A DNA stretch of 64,000 nucleotides, from contig NZ_BMCS01000001.1 of the NCBI RefSeq assembly GCF_014635305.1, positions 1,736,001 to 1,800,000 on the forward strand. Reading direction: 5' to 3'. Origin of the DNA: Williamsia phyllosphaerae (GTDB lineage Bacteria > Actinomycetota > Actinomycetes > Mycobacteriales > Mycobacteriaceae). Below the pieces are notes generated by a model. The model made no database searches. It was not told the DNA's origin and saw only the letters and a program-made list of their open reading frames with translations. Of this stretch, positions 42,710 through 51,690 are shown in pieces. Numbering within the stretch: the stretch's first letter is position 1; the number at the start of each line of letters is the position of its first letter. Both the position numbers and the translations under genes were made by a program.

Positions 42710-44272
42710 GTGCCGGAATTGGACCAGCCGATCGGACTGTGGAACATCGCCAGGGCGACCCCGGATCGGACCGCGGTGGTCGATCCGACGGGTGCCGAGA
42801 TCAGCTACGGCGAGCTCGCATCGCGGGCCAACCGGCTGTCCAACGGTCTGCGCGCCCACGGACTCGGCACCGGTGACACTCTCGTCATCGCGATGCCCAA
42901 CAGCATCGAGACGGTGTGCCTGCAGTTCGCGGCGCTTCAGATCGGTCTGTACCTGGCGCCGGTGAACTGGCATCTGACCGGCCCTGAGATCGCCTACATC
43001 CTCGGCGACAGCGAGGCGAAGATCTTCATCAGCGACGCACGTTTCGCCGAGGCCGCGCAGATCGCGGCGCGCGAGGCGGGGATGGCGGGCACCGACCTGT
43101 TCGCCTCGGGCGTGATCGAGGGATTCCTCGACCTGTCCGAACTCACCACCGGCGTCGATGATTCCGAGCCGGAGGACCGCACGACCGGCGCGCCGATGCT
43201 CTACACATCGGGGACGACCGGCAAGCCCAAGGGTGTTCGGCGTCCGCTGCCCGGGGTTCCGCCCGAGCAGGCCGCCATGGGTGGCATCGGGTTCTTCGGC
43301 GTCATGGGTCTGGTGCCGCACGACGACCACGTCCACATCTGCGGCTCGCCGCTCTACCACACCGCCGTCGTCAACTTCGTGATGATCTCGATTCAGTTGG
43401 GCCACACCGTGGTGCTGATGGACAAGTGGGATCCCGAGGAGATGCTGCGACTGATCCAGCAGCATCGGGTGACGCACAGCCACATGGTCCCCACCCAGTT
43501 CCGACGCCTGCTCGGTCTGCCCGAGGAGGTGCGCGCGAAATACGACGTGTCGTCGCTGCGCAACATGATCCACGGCGCGGCCCCGTGTCCGCGCGAGGTC
43601 AAGCAGCAGATGCTCGAGTGGTGGGGGCCGGTGGTCACCGAGTACTACGCCGCCACCGAGGGCGGCGGCACGACGATCTTCGGCGACCAGTGGCTCACCC
43701 ATCCCGGGTCGGTCGGCAAGGCGTGGTCGTACTCCGTGGTGAAGATCCTCGACGACGACGGCAACGAGGTCCCCCGGGGTGAATCGGGCCAGGTCTACAT
43801 GGAGATGAAGGGCTCGGACTTCGAGTACTACAAGGACAAGGAGAAGACCCAGAAGGCCCGCGTCGGAAAGATGTTCACCACCGGCGACATCGGCTACATG
43901 GACGACGAGGGCTACCTCTACCTGCTCGATCGCAAGAACGACATGATCATCTCCGGCGGCGTCAACATCTACCCCGCCGAGATCGAGGGCGAACTGGTCA
44001 TCCATCCGAAGGTCGCCGACGTCGCGGTCTTCGGTGTGCCGCACTCGGACTGGGGCGAGGAGATCAAGGCCGTGGTGCTGCCCGCCGACGGGGTGGACGG
44101 TGACGACGCGCTGAGCGAGGACATCATGGCCTTCGCGCGCGCCCGCCTGGCGAAGTTCAAGCTCCCGCGCTCGATCGACTACGTCGACGAGATGCCCCGC
44201 GACGACAACGGCAAGCTCTACAAGCGCAAGCTGCGCGACCCGTACTGGGCCGACGCCGAGCGCGCGATCTAG
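42710..44272 (+). CDS. Acyl-CoA synthetase of the KstR regulon
   Basis: Adenylate-forming acyl-CoA ligase, 520 residues from GTG 42710 with GGAGG five bases upstream. ATP-binding is PMLYTSGTTGKPKGVRRPLP (core YTSGTTGKPKG), the acyl pocket region is HICGSPLYHTAVVNF, and YYAATEGGGTTIFG, FTTGDIGYMDDEGYLYLLDRKNDMI (core TGDIGYMDD) and DNGKLYKRKLRDPYW complete the family set. It is neither FadD19 (47271) nor FadD17 (50112) and has its own KstR box. That points to a third sterol-chain or ring-acid substrate, perhaps a shorter side-chain acid. The specificity is unknown. Confidence 0.87.
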   Translation: MPELDQPIGLWNIARATPDRTAVVDPTGAEISYGELASRANRLSNGLRAHGLGTGDTLVIAMPNSIETVCLQFAALQIGLYLAPVNWHLTGPEIAYILGDSEAKIFISDARFAEAAQIAAREAGMAGTDLFASGVIEGFLDLSELTTGVDDSEPEDRTTGAPMLYTSGTTGKPKGVRRPLPGVPPEQAAMGGIGFFGVMGLVPHDDHVHICGSPLYHTAVVNFVMISIQLGHTVVLMDKWDPEEMLRLIQQHRVTHSHMVPTQFRRLLGLPEEVRAKYDVSSLRNMIHGAAPCPREVKQQMLEWWGPVVTEYYAATEGGGTTIFGDQWLTHPGSVGKAWSYSVVKILDDDGNEVPRGESGQVYMEMKGSDFEYYKDKEKTQKARVGKMFTTGDIGYMDDEGYLYLLDRKNDMIISGGVNIYPAEIEGELVIHPKVADVAVFGVPHSDWGEEIKAVVLPADGVDGDDALSEDIMAFARARLAKFKLPRSIDYVDEMPRDDNGKLYKRKLRDPYWADAERAI

Positions 44273-44280
44273 CGGCTCCT

Positions 44281-45711
44281 CTACTCGGAGTCGGCGCTCG
44301 CCATCCGGGCGGTGCGGGTACGCAGGGTGAGCTCGAAGCCCCTGGGCAGCATGGTGAGTCGCTCGTCGACGGCGAGTTCGTAGTCCGGGTCGCCCGTGAT
44401 GTCGAAGCGGTGCACCAGGGACGCGAGCACCAACACGGCCTCATGGATGGCGAACTGGCGTCCGATACATGCCCGTGCCCCGGCGCCGAAGGGCTTGTAA
44501 CTGTGGGCCGGTCGCTTCTTGACGTTGGCGGCCAGGAAGCGGTCCGGGTCGAACTCGTCGGGGTTCTCCCAGACCGCCGGGTCCTTGTGGACGAGCCCCA
44601 GTGCCACGACCGCGAAGTCCTGCGGGCGCATCGTGTACTCGCCGGCGAAGGTCGTGGTCTCGCGGGGGCTGCGTCCGAAGCCGGGCACGGTGGGCCAGAT
44701 CCGCAGCGATTCGTCGAGAACGCGACGGATGTAGCGGAACTTGCTCACCTGGTCGAACGCCGGCATCGCGTCCGGGTCGTCACCCAGGATCTCGTCGGCC
44801 TCGGCCGCCGCCCTGGCCAGGCACTCGGGATTGCGGGCCAGGTAGTAGAGCGCGAACGACAGTGCGCCGGAGGTCGTCTCGTGTCCGGCGACCAGGAACG
44901 TCAGGATTTGGTAGCGGATGTTGAGCAGGCTGAGCTTCTCGCCGGTCTCGGGATGGGCGACGTTCAGCATGATCCCGAGGAGGTCGTGCTGGCTCTCGGA
45001 GTCGCCGCGCGCGGAGATCAGCTCGTCGAGCATCTCGTCGACATAGGCCTGATGGTGGGCGAAGCGTCGGTCGATGACCTTGGCCAGGAGCTTGCCGCCG
45101 GGCGCGCTGCGTAGACCGCCCTTGCGGCGTCCGCCCTCGAGGGCCCCGACCATCGCGTGCACGAACGGGTGCGGTTCCTCGGTCCCGAACGACCCGAAGT
45201 CGTGGCTGAAGGCGCTGCGGCTCAGCGTCTCCATCGTCAGCTTCGTCATGTCGCGGGAGACGTCGACCGGACCGGCGGTCAGCCGGTCCCGCCAGTAGTC
45301 GAACAGTTCGGTCGCGGTCTGGACCATGATCGGGTGATAGGACTGCATGGCCGACTTCGTGAACGCGGGCATCAGCAGTTCGTGCGCGAGTTGCCAGTTC
45401 GTCTCGTCGTTGTGCGCGGTGAACAGCCCGTCGCCCGCGTAGTCCCGCAACGCCTCGATCGCCGGCGGCAGGGCCTTGCAGAACCGGGTCTCATCGCACA
45501 GTTCGGCGGCGAGCTCGACGGTGCCGACCAGGACGATCTTCTGTCGGAACACCTGCAGCTCGAAGATCGGACCGAGGCCGGCCGCCCCGCGCTGCATGCT
45601 CAGGATGGGCTGGCGCGGATCGATGGTGAGCAGGTCGCCGATGTAGGGCAACCGTCGTCCGGCCGAGGGGAAACGTCGACCGGACCAACTGTTCTGCATC
45701 GCCTTCGCCAT
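44281..45711 (-). CDS. Stand-alone CYP102-like cytochrome P450
   Basis: A 476-residue P450 resembling the heme domain of the fatty-acid hydroxylase P450 BM3. Shared segments are LRDYAGDGLFTAHNDETNW, AMQSYHPIMVQTA, HPFVHAMVGAL, DLLGIMLNVAHPETGEKLS, LTFLVAGHETTSGALSFALY (I-helix), ESLRIWPTVPGFGRSPRE and the heme loop KPFGAGARACIGRQFA. BM3 itself continues into a 600-residue reductase; here the protein stops after the heme domain, so electrons must come from elsewhere. Fatty acids or similar chains are the likely substrates. It is divergent from a TetR gene 59 bases away, and no KstR box is seen here. Confidence 0.88.
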   Translation of the reverse strand: MAKAMQNSWSGRRFPSAGRRLPYIGDLLTIDPRQPILSMQRGAAGLGPIFELQVFRQKIVLVGTVELAAELCDETRFCKALPPAIEALRDYAGDGLFTAHNDETNWQLAHELLMPAFTKSAMQSYHPIMVQTATELFDYWRDRLTAGPVDVSRDMTKLTMETLSRSAFSHDFGSFGTEEPHPFVHAMVGALEGGRRKGGLRSAPGGKLLAKVIDRRFAHHQAYVDEMLDELISARGDSESQHDLLGIMLNVAHPETGEKLSLLNIRYQILTFLVAGHETTSGALSFALYYLARNPECLARAAAEADEILGDDPDAMPAFDQVSKFRYIRRVLDESLRIWPTVPGFGRSPRETTTFAGEYTMRPQDFAVVALGLVHKDPAVWENPDEFDPDRFLAANVKKRPAHSYKPFGAGARACIGRQFAIHEAVLVLASLVHRFDITGDPDYELAVDERLTMLPRGFELTLRTRTARMASADSE

Positions 45712-45770
45712 GACCAGACCATGCCTCGCTACTGAATCGGTGTCAAGTAGTGCGGGTCTAGGGTGGTGCC

Positions 45771-46403
45771 GTGGCCACCCGGACGCGCATGACCCCCGAG
45801 CAACGTCGTGAACAGTTGCTCGATCTGGGTGCCGAACTGTTCGCCTCGCATCCCTACGACGAGGTGCACATCGAGCGGGTGGCCGAATTGGCCGGTGTGT
45901 CACGGGGTTTGCTGTACCACTACTTCCCCGGCAAGCGAGACTTCTTCGTCGCGTTCCTCAGTCGGGAGAACGAGTCGCTGCTGGCCGAGACCGCGCCCGA
46001 TCCGACCCTGCCGCCGATGGAACAACTCCGTGGCGGCGTGATCGCCTTCCTGGACCACTGCATCAGCCACGAGCACGGCGTTCGGGCGGTGTTCCGCGGA
46101 GCGGTGAGTTCCGACCCGGCCATCGTCGACATCGTCGCGCGGTCGATCGACCTCGAGGTGGAGCGGATCCTCACCGCAGTCGACGGCCACACGGACACCG
46201 CGCCGGTGCTGGTGCTGGCCCTGCGGAGTTGGATCGGCATGGTGCGGGCGTCCTGCTACGAATTCCTGAACGACCGGACCATCGACAAGCAGGACGTCGC
46301 GACAATGTGTATCGGGGCCTTCGTCGGTGCGATGTCGGGACTCCCGGCCGCCGCAGTGCCCCCGGGGCTCGTACGGGTGATCGCCGACGTCACTCCCCGG
46401 TGA
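45771..46403 (+). CDS. TetR-family regulator divergent from the CYP102-like P450
   Basis: A 210-residue protein from GTG 45771. The helix-turn-helix is [24 protein letters not shown] at about residues 30-53; C-terminal helices include [17 protein letters not shown] and [14 protein letters not shown]. Divergent placement suggests that it controls the P450, as fatty-acid-sensing regulators do for BM3-like genes. The gap between them shows only a weak CTACT/AGTAG inverted repeat. Its 3' end overlaps the end of the convergent echA19 by 14 bases. Confidence 0.83.
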   Translation: MATRTRMTPEQRREQLLDLGAELFASHPYDEVHIERVAELAGVSRGLLYHYFPGKRDFFVAFLSRENESLLAETAPDPTLPPMEQLRGGVIAFLDHCISHEHGVRAVFRGAVSSDPAIVDIVARSIDLEVERILTAVDGHTDTAPVLVLALRSWIGMVRASCYEFLNDRTIDKQDVATMCIGAFVGAMSGLPAAAVPPGLVRVIADVTPR

Positions 46404-47181
46404 AGACCGGTTTCTGTTTCTCGGCGAACGCGCGTGGTCCGATCTTCGCGTCCCTGCTCATGAACACCTTCACGCCGAGGTCCGCGTCGACCTTGAACGC
46501 TTCCTCCTCGTGCATGCCCTCGGTGTCGCGGATCGTCTTGAGGATCGCCTGGACCGCGAGCGGGCCGTTGGCGGCGATGAGGTCGGCCACCGACAACGCC
46601 TTGTCCAGAGCGGTGCCGTCCGGCACGACGTAGCCGATCAGTCCGTAGTCGAGCGCCTCGGCGGCGGTGATGTGACGTCCGGTCAGCAGGATGTCCGCAG
46701 CGATCGTGTACGGGATCTGACGGACCAGGCGAACGGCACTGCCGCCGAGCGGGAACAGTCCCCACCTCGCCTCGGACACGCCGAACTTGGCGCTCTCGCC
46801 GGCCACTCGGATGTCGGTGCCCTGCAGGATCTCGGTGCCGCCGGCGATCGCGGCACCCTCGACCGCGGCGATGAGCGGCTTGCTCAACCGTCGGCCCTTG
46901 AGAAGTGCGGGAAGGCGGGTGAGATCCCAGCCGCCCTGCTTGAAGTTGTCGCCGGGGGCCTGCGAGTTCATCGCCTTGAGGTCGGCGCCCGCGCAGAAGG
47001 CGCCGCCCGCACCGGTCAGGATCGCGACGCGGATCGAGGGATCGGAGTCGACACGGTCCCAGGCTTCGGCCATGATCGCCATCATCTCGCCGGACAGCGC
47101 GTTGCGTGCCTCCGGCCGGTTCATGGTGACGATGAGGGTGTGATCACGTTGCTCGACAAGGCAATGCGGCTCGCTCGACAT
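46390..47181 (-). CDS. echA19: Enoyl-CoA hydratase EchA19
   Basis: Crotonase-fold hydratase of sterol side-chain beta-oxidation. The 263-residue protein starts at ATG 47181 ([20 protein letters not shown]); its length equals that of mycobacterial EchA19. The oxyanion-hole parts are [15 protein letters not shown] and [20 protein letters not shown] (core GAAIAGG), and [16 protein letters not shown] carries the acidic residue region. It is divergent from fadD19 with a KstR box in the gap, as in Rv3516/Rv3515c. Upstream in-frame codons would run into the operator. Confidence 0.92.
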   Translation of the reverse strand: MSSEPHCLVEQRDHTLIVTMNRPEARNALSGEMMAIMAEAWDRVDSDPSIRVAILTGAGGAFCAGADLKAMNSQAPGDNFKQGGWDLTRLPALLKGRRLSKPLIAAVEGAAIAGGTEILQGTDIRVAGESAKFGVSEARWGLFPLGGSAVRLVRQIPYTIAADILLTGRHITAAEALDYGLIGYVVPDGTALDKALSVADLIAANGPLAVQAILKTIRDTEGMHEEEAFKVDADLGVKVFMSRDAKIGPRAFAEKQKPVFTGE

Positions 47182-47245
47182 GACGCTCTTCTCCGTGCTC
47201 GGGTCCGATCCCGCAGGGCGGTCGGAGTTGCTGCTTGCCGGAAAC

Positions 47246-47259
47246 GGTAACACGTTCTA
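47246..47259. promoter_or_regulatory. KstR operator between echA19 and fadD19
   Basis: GGTAACACGTTCTA has AACnnGTTnnA intact; only the first T is replaced. It ends 11 bases before the fadD19 start and lies 64 bases from echA19. Confidence 0.85.
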
Positions 47260-47270
47260 GTTTTAGGGTC

Positions 47271-48929
47271 ATGGCCTACAACATCGCCGACTTCATCGAG
47301 CACGCCGTCGACCTCATGCCCGATCGCACCGCGCTGGAGACCGACGGCGCATCGCGGACCTACGCGGAGTTGGAGGCGCGCGCGAACGCCCTCGCGCACC
47401 AGCTACGGGCGTTCGGTGTGGAGCCGGGGGACACCGTCGGCGTCTACAGCCGCAACACCCTCGAGTGCGTCGAGGCCATGGTCGCGATCTTCAAGGCCCG
47501 CGCGGTGATGGTGAACGTGAACTTCCGCTACGTGGAGAGCGAGCTCGAGCACATCTTCACCGACTCCGAGATGTCGGTCCTCATCTACGAGCGGCAGTTC
47601 ACCCAGAAGGTCGCCAAGGTGTTGCCGAAGGCGCCGAAGCTCAAGCACCTGATCGTCATGGAGGACGGTGTCAGTCCCGACATCGCCGACGCGCTCAACC
47701 ACGGGCATCTCACCGCCGACGCGACCGAGTTCGAGGAGGCGATCGCGAACAACTCGAGTGAGCGTGACTTCGAGAAGCGGTCCAACGACGACCTGTACAT
47801 GCTCTACACCGGTGGGACGACCGGACATCCCAAGGGCGTCGTGTGGCGTCAGGAGGACGTCTACCGCGTGCTCGGCGGCGGCACCGACTGGTTCAACGGG
47901 GTGCCGATCGACGACGAGTGGAAGTTCGCCAACGACGGCGCCGCGGGCGGTCAGCTCGTGCGGTTCCCGATCCCGCCGTTCATCCACGGTGGGTCGCAGT
48001 GGGCGGTGTTCCAGGCCCTTTACGGCGGCGGCAAGGCCATCATCTACCCGGAGTTCGGCGGTCATCAGACCTGGGAGATCGTCGAGCGCCACAAGGTCAA
48101 CGTCATCTTCATCACCGGTGACGCCATGGCGCGCCCGATGATCGACGCGCTGCTGGAGAAGGACTACGACATCAGCTCGGTCTTCTCCGTCGCATCGTCG
48201 GCCGCGCTGTTCTCCCAGAGCGTCAAGGACCAGTACGTCGACAAGTTCCCCAACGCGGTCATCATCGACGCCATCGGGTCGTCGGAGACCGGCTTCGGTG
48301 GCCTCGCGACCATCACCAAGGGTGCCGAGCACGCCGGCGGCCCGCGCGTGAAGGCCGACCCCAACACCGTGCTGCTGCGCGAGGACGGCACCATCATCCC
48401 GGTCGGCTCCGACGAGGTCGGGGTGATGGCGCGAACCGGCAACATCCCGCTGCGCTACTACAACGACCCGGTGAAGTCCGACAAGACCTTCAAGGTCTAC
48501 GACGGGGTCCGCTACTCCATCCCCGGCGACTACGCCCGCTACGAGACCGACGGATCCATCACCATGCTCGGACGCGGCTCGGTGTCGATCAACTCCGGCG
48601 GCGAGAAGATCTACCCCGAAGAGGTGGAGCAGGCCCTCAAGGCCCACCCCGACGTGTTCGATGCCGTCGTCGTGGGGGTGCCCGACGAGCGATACGGCCA
48701 ACGGGTGTCGGCCGTCATCGCCACCCGGGACGGCGCGCGGCCGTCGCTGGCGAGCGTGAACGAGGCTGCGCGCGAACAGATCGCCGGATACAAATGCCCG
48801 CGCAGCGTCTGGTTCGTCGACGAGATCAAGCGCTCTCCCGCCGGGAAGCCGAACTACCGATGGGGTACTGAGATCACCGAGTCGCGGGCGGCCGACGAGA
48901 CCCTCACCGTCACCTCCACCCGCGTCTAG
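47271..48929 (+). CDS. fadD19: Sterol side-chain acyl-CoA ligase FadD19
   Basis: CoA ligase that activates C26/C27 sterol acids made by CYP125. The 552-residue protein starts MAYNIADFIEHAVDLMPDRT; the upstream in-frame codons overlap the KstR box. Adenylation motifs are YMLYTGGTTGHPKGVVWR, GSQWAVFQALYGGGKAIIY, DAIGSSETGFGG and KRSPAGKPNYRWG, with the near-C-terminal Lys region. The GGTTG form of the P-loop-like motif and VWRQEDVYR are typical of this steroid group. In rhodococci fadD19 is specifically needed for C24-branched sterols, in keeping with ltp3/ltp4 nearby. Confidence 0.93.
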   Translation: MAYNIADFIEHAVDLMPDRTALETDGASRTYAELEARANALAHQLRAFGVEPGDTVGVYSRNTLECVEAMVAIFKARAVMVNVNFRYVESELEHIFTDSEMSVLIYERQFTQKVAKVLPKAPKLKHLIVMEDGVSPDIADALNHGHLTADATEFEEAIANNSSERDFEKRSNDDLYMLYTGGTTGHPKGVVWRQEDVYRVLGGGTDWFNGVPIDDEWKFANDGAAGGQLVRFPIPPFIHGGSQWAVFQALYGGGKAIIYPEFGGHQTWEIVERHKVNVIFITGDAMARPMIDALLEKDYDISSVFSVASSAALFSQSVKDQYVDKFPNAVIIDAIGSSETGFGGLATITKGAEHAGGPRVKADPNTVLLREDGTIIPVGSDEVGVMARTGNIPLRYYNDPVKSDKTFKVYDGVRYSIPGDYARYETDGSITMLGRGSVSINSGGEKIYPEEVEQALKAHPDVFDAVVVGVPDERYGQRVSAVIATRDGARPSLASVNEAAREQIAGYKCPRSVWFVDEIKRSPAGKPNYRWGTEITESRAADETLTVTSTRV

Positions 48930-48958
48930 ACCACGCACCACCGAACGAGAGACACACG

Positions 48959-50104
48959 ATGAGAACAGAACTGACCGAACGTTTCGGGATCGAGTACCCG
49001 ATCTTCGGGTTCACCCCGTCCGAGCACGTCGCCGCAGCCATCAGCCGCGCCGGCGGACTCGGGGTGCTCGGCTGCGTCCGCTTCAACGAGGCCGACGAGC
49101 TGAACACCGTCCTCGAGTGGATGCACGAGAACACCGACGGCAAGCCGTTCGGTGTGGACATCGTCATGCCGGCGAAGATCCCCACCGAGGGAACGCAGGT
49201 CGACCTCGACTCGCTCATCCCGGCCGAGCACCGGGCGTTCGTCGAGCGGACCCTCGACGAACTGCACGTGCCGAAGCTCCCGGGGGAGGAGCGGGTCAAC
49301 GCGGGCGTCCTGGGGTGGCTGCACTCGGTCGCGCGATCGCACGTCGACATCGCCATGGAACACGCGGACCGCTACGGCCAGATCAAGCTCATCGCGAACG
49401 CGCTGGGCTCGCCGCCCAAGGACGTGATCGACAAGTCGCACGAGCACGGCGTGCAGGTCGCGGCGCTCGCGGGTGCGAGAGCCCACGCCATGCACCACGT
49501 CGACGCCGGTGTCGACATCGTCATCGCGCAGGGCTACGAGGCCGGTGGGCACACCGGCGAGATCACCTCGATCATCCTGTGGCCGGAGATCGTCGACGCG
49601 GTGCGCGGACACGCGTCGGTGCTCGCGGCCGGCGGTGTGGGCAGCGGGCGTCAGATGGCGGCCGCACTCGCGTCCGGCGCCGAGGGTGTCTGGATGGGCT
49701 CGTACTGGCTCACCGCGGCCGAGTACAAGCTCGGGTCGACCGGCGACGGCCCGACCACGATCCAGCAGGCGCTGCTCGACGCCACCTCACACGACACCGT
49801 CCGTCGTCGCATCTACTCCGGTAAGCCGGCCCGCCTGTTGAAGACGAAGTGGACCGACGCCTGGGATGCCGCGGACGCCCCGGAGCCGTTGCCTATGCCG
49901 CTGCAGAACATCCTCGTGAGCGAGGCGCACGCGCGGATCTCGGCGGCCGACGACGCGAGCGTCGTCGCCATGCCCGCCGGTCAGATCGTGGGCCGGATGA
50001 ACGCGATCACGCCGACCGCGGAACTCATCGAGGACCTGGTCCGCGAGTACGAGGAGACCGTCGCGCGCCTCGGCCAGACGGTCGTGGAGCGCTCACCCGC
50101 CTGA
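48959..50104 (+). CDS. Nitronate monooxygenase-superfamily flavoprotein
   Basis: A 381-residue TIM-barrel flavoprotein: RFGIEYPIFGFTPSEHVAAA, GGLGVLGCVRFNEADEL, KPFGVDIVMPAKIPTEG, IAQGYEAGGHTGEITSI (FMN loop with His), and VLAAGGVGSGRQMAAALASGA (core AAGGVGSGRQ). It starts 29 bases after fadD19 on the same strand and is probably in the same KstR-controlled transcript. The fold covers enoyl reductases and oxidases as well as nitronate monooxygenases, so the pipeline name is not a reliable function. A steroid-CoA reductase or dehydrogenase is an alternative suggested by context. It differs from IpdC at 23993 in the first third. Confidence 0.83.
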   Translation: MRTELTERFGIEYPIFGFTPSEHVAAAISRAGGLGVLGCVRFNEADELNTVLEWMHENTDGKPFGVDIVMPAKIPTEGTQVDLDSLIPAEHRAFVERTLDELHVPKLPGEERVNAGVLGWLHSVARSHVDIAMEHADRYGQIKLIANALGSPPKDVIDKSHEHGVQVAALAGARAHAMHHVDAGVDIVIAQGYEAGGHTGEITSIILWPEIVDAVRGHASVLAAGGVGSGRQMAAALASGAEGVWMGSYWLTAAEYKLGSTGDGPTTIQQALLDATSHDTVRRRIYSGKPARLLKTKWTDAWDAADAPEPLPMPLQNILVSEAHARISAADDASVVAMPAGQIVGRMNAITPTAELIEDLVREYEETVARLGQTVVERSPA

Positions 50105-50111
50105 GACCCTA

Positions 50112-51677
50112 CTAACGGGTGGGGCGATAGCTGCGGGTGGCGCGGTCGAGAGACCAGGTGGGATCGAGGGTCGCACCGGCCAGTTCCCGCTTGAGGACCT
50201 TGAACGTCGCCGTGCGCGGCAGTTCCTCGACGAGGCAGACGTGTGTGGGCCACTGCTTCGGGCCGAGGTCGGTCTGTGCGGACAGGAACTCGGTCAGCTC
50301 CTCGGCACCGACATCGCCGACGACCGACGCGACGATCTCGTCCCCGATCTCTGTCCCGACACCGTAGACCGCGGCCAGTCGGATCCGGGCGTGGCGCAGC
50401 AGGATTCGTTCGATCGGTCCGGTCGCGAGGTTCTCGCCGTCGACGCGGACCCAGTCCCCGAGACGACCGGCGAAGTAGACGTACCCCTCGGCGTCGACAT
50501 ACCCGAGATCACCGGTGTGGTACTGCCCGCCGCGCATGCGTTCGGCCTCGGCGTCGGGGTTGCGGTAGTAGCCGGTGAACAGGCCCGCGCCGTCGGCGTT
50601 GACGATCTCGCCGATCGCCTCGGACGCGTTGAGCAGGGTGCCGTCGGCGTCGAAGACCGCGGTGGGACAGGGCCGTCCGGTATCGAGGTCCACCACGGCG
50701 TTCGGCTCGACCAGCGGGCCGAGTGCCTCGGGTGGGGTGTCCGGCGTGCGTGTGATCGCGACCCCGCCCTCGGTGGAACCGAATCCGTCGACCACCGTCA
50801 CCCCGAATCGCTCGGTGAACGCGACGATGTCGTGTGCCGACGCCTCGTTGCCGTAGACGATGCGCAGCGTGGACTCGGCGTCATCAGGCTTCTCAGGGGT
50901 GGCCAGTACGTAGCTCAGTGGTTTGCCGACGTAGTTGGCGTAGGTGACCCCGTAGCGACGGACATCGTCGAGAAAGCCGCGGGCGGAGAACGTCCGACGT
51001 AGCGCGATCGAGGCACCCGCCGCGACCGCGACGCTCCAGCCGGCGATGATCGCGTTGGAATGGAACATCGGCATCGACAGGTAGACCACGTCGGTGTCGT
51101 CGAGGCCGAACCGCTGAGCCAGCATCGCCCCCGCGGCGGCGAACTTACGGTGGTCGCAGCAGACGGCCTTGGGTTCACCGCTGGTCCCCGAGGTGAAGAT
51201 GAGCATCATCAGTTGCTCGGGGGTGATCTCCGGGCGCGGCCGGGCCGGGCGCGTGACCGCATCATCCAGACGGTCCGCCCAGTCCTCCGATGCGATGTCG
51301 ATGACCGTTGTCTGCGAGCCGATCCCGGTGCCGTCGAGCAGATGTGCCGTCTCGGGCGAGGTGAGCACCACCCCGCAGTCGGCGGTGGCGATGTCGCGGG
51401 CCAGCGCCGCACCGCGTCGGGTGGTGTTCAGCCCGACCAGGACCAGGCCGTCGACGGCCGCCGCGCACAGCAGCACGCTGAACTCGACGACGTTGTCGAG
51501 CAGAACAGCGACATGCGGCGGTCGGTCGGGATCGAGTTCGCAGCGCAGCGCGCTCGCCCAGTGCCGCGCCTGCGCGAGATGATCTCGCCACGAGACGAAC
51601 TCACCGGAGAACCAGATCCCGCTCGTTTCGACGTTCGCGAGTGGTTCGAGGAGTCCGGCGATGGTCTGTGGTGTCAC
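50112..51677 (-). CDS. fadD17: Acyl-CoA ligase FadD17
   Basis: Sterol side-chain acyl-CoA ligase active in known cases on C24 (three- to five-carbon chain) steroid acids. The 521-residue protein starts at GTG 51677. Shared with mycobacterial FadD17: RPPHVAVLLDNVVEFSVLL, RRGAALARDIATADC, MLIFTSGTSGEPKAVCCDHRK (core FTSGTSGEPK), YANYVGKPLSYVLATPE, DGFGSTEGGVAITRTPDTP and DLGPKQWPTHVCLVEELPRT (core KQWP). It is the last gene of the fadE26-fadE27-fadD17 operon, 13 bases after fadE27. This trio is the same as Rv3504-Rv3506. Confidence 0.94.
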   Translation of the reverse strand: MTPQTIAGLLEPLANVETSGIWFSGEFVSWRDHLAQARHWASALRCELDPDRPPHVAVLLDNVVEFSVLLCAAAVDGLVLVGLNTTRRGAALARDIATADCGVVLTSPETAHLLDGTGIGSQTTVIDIASEDWADRLDDAVTRPARPRPEITPEQLMMLIFTSGTSGEPKAVCCDHRKFAAAGAMLAQRFGLDDTDVVYLSMPMFHSNAIIAGWSVAVAAGASIALRRTFSARGFLDDVRRYGVTYANYVGKPLSYVLATPEKPDDAESTLRIVYGNEASAHDIVAFTERFGVTVVDGFGSTEGGVAITRTPDTPPEALGPLVEPNAVVDLDTGRPCPTAVFDADGTLLNASEAIGEIVNADGAGLFTGYYRNPDAEAERMRGGQYHTGDLGYVDAEGYVYFAGRLGDWVRVDGENLATGPIERILLRHARIRLAAVYGVGTEIGDEIVASVVGDVGAEELTEFLSAQTDLGPKQWPTHVCLVEELPRTATFKVLKRELAGATLDPTWSLDRATRSYRPTR

Positions 51678-51690
51678 GGCACGAGGGCGC

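Noticed and set aside
45712-45770. KstR box between the CYP102-like gene and its TetR
   Set aside because: No AACnnGTT core is present; only a weak CTACT/AGTAG repeat.
48959-50104. Calling this gene a second IpdC
   Set aside because: It shares the fold and the GGHTG loop, but the first third differs and it travels with fadD19 under KstR, not with ipdAB under KstR2.
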